Assembly (NCBI GenBank): GCA_014925825.1
Contig: JACGCK010000592.1
Span: 1 to 12,660 of the forward strand
Reading direction: 5' to 3'
DNA from: Pholiota molesta
Taxonomy: Eukaryota > Basidiomycota > Agaricomycetes > Agaricales > Strophariaceae
DNA length: 12,660 nt
The notes under the pieces were generated by a model. It worked only from the letters and a program-made list of their open reading frames with translations. It had not been told where the DNA came from and made no database searches. Below are positions 1 through 8,350 of the stretch, in pieces. Each line of letters opens with the position of its first letter. The stretch's first letter is position 1. The translations under genes were made by a program, and so were the position numbers.

Positions 1-778
1 GGTACTGACTATAGGTAGGCTTCCGGGTACAGTTTGGAAGCTTCCGGAGCCTAGGAAGTGCGGGAGAGCATCTCGCCGTTTCAGTGGCATGATTCAGAAG
101 GCGTTGACAAACATGGCCAAGCGTAGGCTCGGATCATTCAGCCATCGGCAGCCGTGGGGAAATTCGGCCGTCAAAGGTATCGGGCCCGGCAAATCAGCTG
201 TCCGTGCCGGTTGCTTGTATATATTTGGCAGGCCCTCGCTGGCAAGGCCTTCGCCCGACAGGAGGCTTCCTCAGGCTCTCCCCGCACTCCCTAGGCTCCA
301 GAAGCTTCCAAACTGTACCCGGAAGCCTACCTATAGTCATACAACCTGTATATACCTAATATATTTTATATTTTCAGAAATAGCAGCCTGTAACAACTGA
401 ACTAGAGGCTACACTCAATGTATCTCCCCTCCTCCCTTTCCAAGATCCCAAATCGAATTATAAGTTGCCCAACGTGCTCTCCTCGCCCGTAGCTTTCCGT
501 AGATACCAAATTGTGCCATAAATGTCCGTGCTCCCGCCCTACGAGGTCGAAAAACCAGGCCGGCCTACCGGGCCGGCTCAGAGTTGCTCGCGCGCGCGCG
601 AACAGAATTTTGCGCGCGCGAGCAGACTTTTTCTGTTCGCGTGCGCAGAACTCATCTATAACACCTCTAGATCACATATATAGTGTTCTTAAGGTGTGCC
701 ATATATGTGTAAAATTTCTTATAAGTATATAGTTTTTTGTCACATATATATGTAAATTAATTTTTCGGCACTTGGCCG
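1..778 (-). mobile_element. Foldback (long-TIR) element, copy 1, cut by the window start
   Basis: This is the right-hand part of the same element that is complete at 785-2008, in the opposite orientation. Positions 1-69 are the inner end of its left arm, 70-274 the single-copy centre, and 275-778 the complete right arm (about 504 bp). The outer end reads CGGCACTTGGCCG (766-778) and is followed by AGCATA. It matches copy 2 along its whole length with only scattered substitutions and small indels, for example a longer T run near 733-737 and GCGTGCGC in place of GCGCGCGC near 639-646. No transposase-like ORF is present. Short ORFs of 70 to 100 codons here recur in several frames of every arm and are by-products of the repeat. 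The element is non-autonomous and its superfamily is not assigned. Confidence 0.85.
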
Positions 779-784
779 AGCATA

Positions 785-1292
785 CGGCCAAGTGCCGAAA
801 AAATTAATTTACATATATATGTGACAAAACTATATACTTATAAGAAATTTTACACATATATGGCACACCTTAAGAACACTATATATGTGATCTAGAGGTG
901 TTATAGATGAGTTCTGCGCGCGCGAACAGAAAAAGTCTGCTCGCGCGCGCAAAAGTTCTGTTCGCGCGCGCGCGAGCAACTCTGAGCCGGCCCGGTAGGC
1001 CGGCCTGGTTTTTCGACCTCGTAGGGCGGGAGGCACGGACATTTATGGCACAATTTGGGTATCTACGGAAAGCTACGGGCGAGGAGAGCACGTTGGTGCA
1101 ACTTATAATTCGATTTGGGATCTTGGAAAGGGAGGAGGGGGAGATACATTGAGTGTAGCCTCTAGTTCAGTTGTTACAGGCTGCTATTTCTGAAATATAA
1201 AATATATTAGGTATATACAGGTTGGTATTGACTATAGGTAGGCTTCCGGGTACAGTTTGGAAGCTTCTGGAGCCTAGGGAGTGCGGGAGAGC
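785..1292 (+). repeat. Left terminal inverted repeat of copy 2
   Basis: Pairs with 1501-2008. From the outer end it holds an AT-rich stretch with ACATATATATGTG, a block of alternating CG tracts (about 917-975), a GGCCGG-rich palindromic patch (about 985-1005), then mixed sequence up to the GCGGGAGAGC inner boundary. The match stops abruptly at 1292/1293. Confidence 0.85.
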
Positions 1293-1500
1293 CTGAGGAA
1301 GCCTCTCTGTCGGGCGAAGGCCTTGCCAGCGGAGGGCTCTGCCAAATATATACAAGCAACCGGCACGGACAGCTGATTTGCCGGGCCCGATACCTTTGAC
1401 GGCCGAATTTCCCCACGGCTGCCGATGGCTGAATGATCCGAGCCTACGCTTGGCCATGTTTGTCAACGCCTTCTGAATCATGCCACTGAAACGGCGAGAT

Positions 1501-2008
1501 GCTCTCCCGCACTTCCTAGGCTCCGGAAGCTTCCAAACTGTACCCGGAAGCCTACCTATAGTCAGTACCAGCCTGTACATACCTAATATATTCCATATTT
1601 CCAGAAATAGCAGCCTGTAACCACTGAACTAGATGCTACACTCCATGTATCTCCCCCTCCTCCCTTTCCAAGATCCCAAATCGAATTATAAGTTGCACCA
1701 ACGTGTTCTCCTCGCCCGTAGCTTTCCGTAGATACCCAAATTGTGCCACAAATGTCCGTGCCTCCCGCCCTACGAGGTCGAAAAACCAGGCCGGCCTACC
1801 GGGCCGGCTCAGAGTTGCTCGCGCGCGCGCGAACAGAACTTTTGCGCGCGCGAGCAGACTTTTTCTGTTCGCGCGCGCAGAACTCATCTATAACACCTCT
1901 AGATCACATATATAGTGCTCTTAAGGTGTGCCATATATGTGTAAAATTTCTTATAAGTATATAGTTTTGTCACATATATATGTAAATTAATTTTTCGGCA
2001 CTTGGCCG
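1501..2008 (-). repeat. Right terminal inverted repeat of copy 2
   Basis: Reverse complement of 785-1292 with few differences, and also a direct repeat of 275-778 in copy 1. The inner boundary GCTCTCCCGC starts at 1501. The outer boundary CGGCACTTGGCCG ends at 2008. Confidence 0.85.
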
Positions 2009-2395
2009 AGCATATGGCCGAGCATACAAGCTATGAACGTTTGAACGTTTGAACTTTCATGTTGCTTTCATGAGGCATGGCCACCAGTTTGGCCGATAAC
2101 ATAAATTCAATCGGAGAATAAACAGTTACCATATCAAGTAAATAAATTGTTGATGTATTATATAAACAGACGTCCAAAGCGGATGGAATTAAATCTACCT
2201 TGACCACCAATCATTACCTTCCATAGAAGGAAGCTTACTCCTACATTCCGTACCAATTGTTAAAGGCCGCGAGCCCTTTGACATTCCAAAAAAGAGTACG
2301 AGCAAAGTCTACAAACGCATCAAACGCACCAACACATTCAAAACCCTTCGAACCAAACAAGCGCATCAACAGACCCAAATTAGCCGAGATTAGCG
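2009..2395 (+). promoter_or_regulatory. Region between the foldback element and gag; candidate promoter and 5' leader
   Basis: No gene is seen here. It starts with AGCATA copies and a short run of TGAACGTT units (2034-2057), followed by a repeated CTTTCATG (2054-2061 and 2065-2072). A TATA-like TTATATAAA lies at 2158-2166, about 230 bp before the gag ATG, and could drive it. I could not find an LTR end or a primer-binding site here that matches anything downstream of gag. The TATA call rests on the motif alone. Confidence 0.4.
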
Positions 2396-3178
2396 ATGGC
2401 GATCGCAAAGGTAGACAAGCATGTAGGGGCGGCATTCACACAGCTCTCTGAACCCCTGGGCGACAACAACTGGACAACATGGAAGACTAGAATGGTCAGT
2501 GTTCTCGAAGTTTGTCGCGTCAGGGATTATGTTCAGGGAACAGTCCCAAGTCCAGATGCTGAAATGTCTGAAGAAGATTCAGCTGCTTGGAATTTCAATG
2601 ATTCGTTTGCCCGCACATTAATTCTCAATAATATTTCGGACACACAAGTTGTCCATGTGCAGAGCACAACGACTGCCAAAGAAATGTGGGATAATTTGGC
2701 CTCAGTTCATGAACCCAAGGCCCATTATCTTGCTTTCTTGATTCAACGCAATTTATTCCGCGCGTGCGCTGATGAAGACGATGATATTGCCGATCATCTC
2801 AAGAAGCTCAAGAATCTATGGAAAAGGTTGACCTTTATGGATGATGACGATTTTCGGATATCCGATGATCAGTTCAAAACCATAATTGCCTCTTCCTTAC
2901 CGCCTTCGTGGGATATATTTACGATGCCATATTTTAGAAAGCACAAGGACTCTGACGAGAATCAGTCCAAGTGCAAAATCAAATCTCAAGACTTCATTGA
3001 TATCTTAATCGAAGAATACCGACGCCGCCAAGTTCAAAGCCGGGTCTCGCCTCAAGTTAACGGATTTGGTCATGGAGCAGCGAAATGTCGACGCGGAAAG
3101 AAGTCCAAGTCTACTTCCACTGCACCGTCGGCCAAAAAGATAAAAGGTGGACAAACTACTTATTCATTCCAAATTTAA
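2396..3178 (+). CDS. Copia-type retrotransposon gag protein, stand-alone, with half a zinc knuckle
   Basis: An uninterrupted 260-residue ORF. The opening LGDNNWTTWKTRMVSVLEV (21-39) and the later KEMWDNL and RNLF segments fit the gag polyprotein of Ty1/Copia elements (DUF4219/UBN2 type), which forms the particle packaging element RNA. Near the C-terminus, GFGHGAAKCRR keeps the His and last Cys of a CX2CX4HX4C zinc knuckle (H226, C231), but the two leading Cys positions are S218 and V221, so the nucleic-acid-binding knuckle should not fold. A Lys-rich tail follows and the frame stops. No protease, integrase or reverse transcriptase was seen downstream. The start is the first ATG in frame, in good context. 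It is probably a truncated element whose gag stayed open; a domesticated gag is possible but unproven. Confidence 0.8.
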   Translation: MAIAKVDKHVGAAFTQLSEPLGDNNWTTWKTRMVSVLEVCRVRDYVQGTVPSPDAEMSEEDSAAWNFNDSFARTLILNNISDTQVVHVQSTTTAKEMWDNLASVHEPKAHYLAFLIQRNLFRACADEDDDIADHLKKLKNLWKRLTFMDDDDFRISDDQFKTIIASSLPPSWDIFTMPYFRKHKDSDENQSKCKIKSQDFIDILIEEYRRRQVQSRVSPQVNGFGHGAAKCRRGKKSKSTSTAPSAKKIKGGQTTYSFQI

Positions 3179-3613
3179 TCAGATAGAGGAATTAGGGACC
3201 CCATAGCCTATAAATACAGATATCAGAATTGAAGATCTTGTTACAATAATTCACAAACGAATAAAATGCTGCGGTAAATACGGCGGTGAAAGTATCAACC
3301 TCGTGATCGTCCAAATAACTTGAGTGGTGGACATGGTCCATCGTCGAAACATTGAACTGAGGTCCTGTTGATCAGACATAACATCTTGTCTACAGAATTG
3401 TCGTGGAGATCAAGGTTGAAGATCAAGGTTTGTGTACCCCACAGTGGCCGGTGAGATGATTTCGTGATTCATGCATAAGTCGAGCGAGTCATCCAATGCC
3501 AGGAAGCGAGCAAAGTTGGTGGGTATACGGCAATGGACGGCATACGAGCTCTCGAACCAATCATGAAGTGGGTAACATTCGGCTGGAATCGCATGGCGAC
3601 AGTGATTCTAAAC
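3179..3613. other. Gap between gag and the EH gene; possible LTR remnant
   Basis: No gene was recognised. Positions 3195-3270 hold TATAAATA (3209-3216) and AATAAA (3260-3265) about 45 bp apart on the plus strand, which resembles the U3-R part of an LTR, but no second copy exists in the window to confirm it. An 11 bp unit AGATCAAGGTT is repeated at 3407-3417 and 3420-3430. The right part is the 3' flank of the minus-strand EH gene. Confidence 0.35.
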
Positions 3614-6306
3614 CTATGGCGGAATAACGAAAGAATCGTCATAAGACGGCGGAGGAATACTGCGGTCCTCCTGTGGCCCTGCTGGCCTGCCCCGGGCACC
3701 CGCGTCCATCTTGAGCCGTCTATTTTCATGCGTCAGCGAGTCGATCTGCTGCTGCATCCCGACGAGCTTCGTCTCGTTCGCCTCGCGCAAGTCCGCCATC
3801 GCGCGCCGCCCGTCCTTGAGCTGCTGCTTCAGCTGCTCGTTCTCCCTGCCCAGCTCCGCGGCCCGCGACGACGGCGCGTCGGCCGCAGACGACGACGAGG
3901 TCTGGACGGTCATCGCCAGGACCTGCATATCCTGCACCTGCTCCTTCAGCCGCCGGTTCTCGCGCTGCAGCTCGTCCACGCGCGTCGGGAACTTGCTCGA
4001 GAGGAGCAGCTGCTCCATCGCCTTCTCCATGCTGCGCAGGTCCGTCTTCAGCGTCTCGTTCTCCTTCGTCGCGTCGCGCAGGAGCACGCGCAGCTCGCGG
4101 TTGTTCGCCGCGGAGGACGGCTCGGCCATCGCGTTGCTCATGTCCGCGAGGCGGCTCTTCAGCTGCTGGATCTCGGTCGTCTGTGTGCTCATCGTGCTTC
4201 GCAGCTCGGCGACCTCATTGCTCGCTTTGGTCGCGGCGGCCTGAGACTCGCGCAGGGTCGTGCGGAGCTGCTGTTCCTCCTGCTTGACCACGTCGAGGAC
4301 GCGTTTCAAGCTCGCAGATTCGGTCTCCTTCGCTTCCACATCCGCAGTCAGACGGTCGATCTCCCGGACGTACTGCTCTTGCGAGCCGAGGCGGTCGTTC
4401 GCGGACAACATATCCGATACTGTTCTCTCCATATCGCGCAGCGAGGACTTCAGACTCTCGTTTTGTGCCTGCAATTTCACGTTCTTATCTCGGAATTGTC
4501 CTTGTTCGGAGAGTTGTGCGCGCAAGCTCTCCACCAACAACTCCAACCTTCCCGTTTCCTTCTTGAATGATCTTTCCAGAGCTTCCAAGGCAGCGATTTC
4601 AGGCTGCCGCGGAGAAGGCGATGGTATGGGCGTGGGTGTTCGCGACGGAGGATTTGCATGCGATTCTGCTTCAGGATCTTCAAACGGCGACAGAAATTCC
4701 GCTGAGACTGCCCTCGGACGTGAGGGGCTTGTGAGGAAGGACATGGGAGAGGCCGATATTGCTGACAGAGATTGTTTAGGTTTAGGGCGATTAATCGAGG
4801 CAGAAAGCGACAACGAAGGAGGCGATAGGGGCATAGAATATCTGGGATTCGGCGTTGTCGGAGAAACGATGGTTGATGTAGTGCGCGCTCTAATTTGACG
4901 GCTATTGAACGCGATTGAAGCGCGATCCTTCTTGGGGACAGGTGGGGGTGGGGGTTTCGTCTTTAATGGAGGTAGCGGGGGCGGTAGGCCCGACGAACGA
5001 AATTTCGCTTTCAGCGAAGGCGACAGTAACGTTGGTGGGAGCGTTTCAGGTATTGGTTCCCCCGCCAGTCGTTGTCTTAGCAGATGCATGACAATGGCAA
5101 ATTCGTCTAGCGTTAGACGGTTATCACGATTCAAGTCAGCCAGCAGCCTTAGCTACTTCGTCAGCACGAAGAAGTATTCAGGTCAAAAGCGACATGTAAG
5201 ACGCACCATATACGCCCCAGTTCAGCTTGAGGCAGATCATATCCCATCAAAAATTTAGCTGCTGTAGCTGTCTCTATATATCCTTTGCGATCAGGATCAA
5301 GTTGAAGAAAATGGTTATCGGCCTCCATCTTCTCATGAGGGAGGATATCCCACTGCTCTTGTTCCTGTTTGTCAACTAATGACGAAAAGGCGGTAGCATC
5401 CAGCGATGTGGGTGGTGTTATGCGCGGGCTTGTTGGCGGTTGACTAGATGAAGATACTGAACGAGAAACGGGGGGTTGAAGAGAAGATGAATCGAGAAGC
5501 TGGATATCCATGAACTTGTCAGAGAGCTCTTGAGGAATGGATGTTGGAATGGTAGGAATAAGGCAGGATTGGAAGGCGTGAATAAGATACATGCCCATGC
5601 AGAACTGTCGAAAATCCAGTGCGCCCCGACTATCTTTGTCCACGAGTCCTCTATAAAAGGATCAATATTCATTCAACCAGAAAATTCACTAAACGTACCC
5701 GATTTTACGGAGCTGCTCGTAGGATAGATTGGATGTCATGAATGCAGACATAGCTTGACCTCCTAAAGGACTATAAGCCAATGTATGAATCCAATGTATT
5801 GATTGTCAAACACACCCTCCAAAATACCTTCTACTGGTCCGGCAAGAAGGAACGCTCGCTTGTAGCTCTCGATATCGACGGTGCTAACGGGAGGAAAATG
5901 AACATGATTAGGTTTCTTGACATCCGTAATTCCTTTCAACGTAGGAAGCGGACCAGCTAAACATTCGTCAGTTCGGCGTCCGACACGAGGGGAGAACAAT
6001 TTCAAGAAAGCCGAAATACTGCTTACTTTTGCGCAAGAGACCCGAATCCAACGCCTCGCCTGCCTGCGCCCACCCCATCAGCCGAATAGCCATCGCCACC
6101 TCGTCCTTTGACAGCTCCCCACTCCCATTCTGGTCCGCGAGATTCCAGATATCGCGCAGCTGCTCCACCGTCAGACCGCTGCGCCCGAAGAAGTCGACGG
6201 CAAGATTCGCGGGGAGCGCACCGGCCTCTTCGCACTTCGCAATCTTCAAAAGCTGCGCGGCGAGGTCGGCCTCGTCGTCTGACGCCGCAAACGCCTGGGT
6301 GGACAT
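3614..6306 (-). CDS. Three-EH-domain endocytic adaptor (Eps15/Ede1-like), five exons, intact
   Basis: Exons are 6306-6027, 5956-5828, 5762-5699, 5650-5207 and 5147-3614. The introns are 70, 65, 48 and 59 bp, all GT-AG, and CTGAC precedes the last acceptor. The splices keep frame and give 816 residues. EH1 (about 10-95) has WNLAD with a canonical EF-hand loop from D58. EH2 (about 122-190) has IGGLVD where the conserved Trp is expected. EH3 (about 258-345) has IWLLADLNRD with a full loop D310-E321. A Ser/Pro-rich linker with poly-Pro (about 350-480) and a long coiled coil (about 490-786) follow, then PPPSY at 804-808, a PPxY motif of the kind bound by Rsp5/Nedd4 ligases. EH proteins bind NPF-containing partners at endocytic sites. 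It is shorter than yeast Ede1 and lacks an evident UBA domain, so the exact orthologue is open. The start is the first ATG, after a CT-rich leader. Confidence 0.88.
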
Positions 6307-7081
6307 GGGAGATGAGGAAATAATGAATATTGGGGTATCGAGGTGACTTTAAGTCCCAGGAGGGCCCTGGTTGTCCGCTGCGCAGCCGCAAGCACAGCGT
6401 TCGCTTCTGTACCTTGGAGTGCTTCGGGTCTTCTTCTCGTTCGAGTTGGATCACTGCATGAGATCTATCATGCGTTTCGAGAGCCTTGGTAAGTATGATA
6501 TCAGGCTAGAGAGGAATAGAATTGACAGCGGAAGGATCGTGGTTGACGTTGAAGCTCAAGACCGTGCGTGCACGAGCGTCTAGTTCAGGGACATTGACAA
6601 GCATCTCCGTTTGGTCTTGGCAGTGCATGCTCGCTCGTGCGCGTGCCTCGATACAGCCTCTACTTACTTGCACATGCGATACTTGCACTTTTTATTATTT
6701 GCCCCACTGTCTGTGGAAATCGATACTTAAACGCTCGATGGAAGAAAATATTATTTTATATTTCAGAAATACAATGACAATGGGTTTTTTTTTCTAAAAC
6801 TACAACGAAAGTATCAGCATACAAGTTGGCCCTCCTACCGTAAGTCATGGTTTTTAGTAATAGAATTCTGGGACTCCTACATAGTAGTAACCTAGCGTTG
6901 ACGATACTCGATTTCAATTGCAAAGGTCGCTGGAGCGCATTGGGCGGAGTGATACGACGCATCATCGTCATCAATATTGTTGCTGGTGTTGTTATTATCA
7001 TCGACTTGGGCGTAGTGCGTGAGGACCGAGAAATGTTGAGCTCGTTGTATAGGGAGAAGAACCGGCGCCTACAGATAAAAT
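6307..7081. other. Gap between the kinase 3' end and the EH gene start; presumed EH promoter
   Basis: No gene was recognised. The part next to 6306 is the 5' flank of the EH gene on the minus strand and has a CT-rich stretch just before its ATG but no clear TATA box. Around 6561-6650 two CG-rich patches (CGCTCGTGC and its inverse) form a weak imperfect inverted repeat. Small ORFs here show no family features. Confidence 0.5.
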
Positions 7082-8350
7082 TCAAAGTTCAAATGCCAGC
7101 TGCTGTAGACGATGTTTTACATCGTTGATATCCGGACGTTTCGTAGGATCTGTGACCCAACACATGGTGAGAGTTCCCCAGCATTCATCCGTCAATAATG
7201 GTGCTTGTGCGGGTCTTGAAGGAGATTTATTGCTGCTTTTGAAAATCTCAGCGACTATTGCATGCTCAGATCGCAAGTGTGCGTATGGGTGCATTCCCGT
7301 AATGGCCTATAGCAGAGCGTAGAATTTAGTAGAACTAAAATTTCGAAAGATTATCCACTGACATAAAATGCGACGCTGCCAAACGAGTAAACATCGCTGG
7401 ACATTGCTGGCGTAGCATCTTGCAATAGCTCAGGGGCAATCCACCTCGCAGAGCCTCCAACCTTGGATGTGAAGAAAGAGGGCCCTGAAGCTCGTCAATG
7501 ACATTGGAGAGCCCAAAGTCGCTGAGATGCGCAGTGTCATTGTCCATTAAGACGTTGACCTATTGTTCACAGCATTATAACCGAGGAAGGAGTTTGAATG
7601 CTAAGCTGACATACTGGTGTCAGGTCGCCATGAATAACCTTTTGCGAATGCACTAAAGAAAATAGGTATTGTAGTTAATATTGTAACTGTATGGATAGAT
7701 TGAGTTCGAAGATGATTCACGGTATGACAGCCCATCTGCGATATCGATGCACTGGAATGGTGGTTTAATCAGCTTTTCATGCCTACAATGCAGAGATATG
7801 GATTGAAAATTACAATGTTCAAGCGCTGTTGAAGATTTAAATTGTCCGTTTCCTTCTCGAGGTAATCAGAAAGGGTTCCCTGGCTCATCCACTGGCAAAC
7901 CATTGAAGTTTTGCCAAAGTCAGATGTAACTCCAAGAAGGGATACAATATTGGGGTGATTAAGATTTCCCCAGATACGCAGTTCTCTTCGCAGTCTCTGC
8001 GTGAATATTTGAATAAGCACAAATATATCCGCAATGACATCAGAACTACATACCTTATCCAGCTTTTCGATATTTGCTTGGCCATATATATGCGAACGAA
8101 GCTCCTTGATAGCAACCTAGACGAATCTCGTCAGCCTGCTGCATGTGAGGTTCATGAAAGTAACACCTTCGACCTTTGTCGGTGTTGGATCCGTCACCCA
8201 GGACCCCATGTATACGTCTGCAAAGCTTCCTCCTCCAACTGGACATTCTTTGGTGACCTTTCCACTAAGGTCGTTTAGCTGCGCGTACGCGAATGGGTTT
8301 ACCCCAGGATGACTGGTTGGAATGGTAGGACTTATCAAGAATGACTCGGC
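7082..8350 (-). pseudogene. TKL-type protein kinase domain, C-terminal module of the chimera, with one frameshift
   Basis: Eight exons give a whole kinase domain: part of 8350-8174, then 8116-8054, 7996-7814, 7751-7721, 7652-7615, 7559-7363 and 7306-7082, joined by 55 to 68 bp introns; the first exon continues upstream into the EH-derived linker. In order it shows the glycine loop GGGSFADVY, VAIKEL (lysine codon 8107-8105), RREL for the C-helix glutamate, HGDLTPVN (Gly in place of the HRD Arg, a variant I associate with fungal TKL kinases), DFG, WIAPELL, a DVYSFGSV helix and the CWVTDPTKRP C-lobe. All catalytic residues are present. Exon 7559-7363 is 197 nt between two phase-0 introns, one base short; frame is lost near 7461-7475, in the activation loop after DELQGP. 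The first donor is GTCGAA at 8173 or GTTACT at 8164. It is broken as read; the rest is well preserved, so recent decay or a sequence error is possible. Confidence 0.8.

Larger units (their letters stand above)
785..2008 (+). mobile_element. Complete foldback element, copy 2, with 508 bp terminal inverted repeats
   Basis: The left arm is 785-1292 and the right arm, its reverse complement, is 1501-2008, with a single-copy centre at 1293-1500. The outer ends are CGGCCAAGTGCCG and CGGCACTTGGCCG. AGCATA lies directly outside both ends (779-784 and 2009-2014) and may be a 6 bp target-site duplication. A second AGCATA at 2021-2026 lies in a 12 bp tandem duplication, which weakens that reading. No transposase is encoded, so the element must be moved by another source. 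Arms of over 400 bp recall Mutator-like elements, but a 6 bp duplication does not fit their usual 8 to 11 bp. The arms are so alike that a transcript would fold into a hairpin with a stem of about 500 bp. Confidence 0.85.

Noticed and set aside
89..2000. Many 70 to 137-codon ORFs inside the foldback element copies
   Set aside because: The same peptides recur in each arm on both strands, are built on CG runs and palindromes (repeated RARA-type segments), and match no family.
2100..3460. A complete LTR retrotransposon around gag
   Set aside because: No matching LTR pair, primer-binding site or pol domains could be found.
3533..4898. Long plus-strand ORFs (up to 345 codons) opposite the EH gene
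   Set aside because: They are antisense shadows of the GC-rich coiled-coil exon, with Leu/Arg/Ser-rich low-complexity products and no domain; the minus strand gives a coherent spliced protein.
6561..6650. Inverted CG-rich patches as a second foldback element
   Set aside because: Pairing covers only about 9 to 12 bp, with no boundary or flanking repeat.
6748..6772. Similarity of an AT-rich TATTTTATATTTCAGAAATA stretch to the foldback arm near 361-385
   Set aside because: About 20 bp of AT-rich sequence with no further match on either side; most likely chance.
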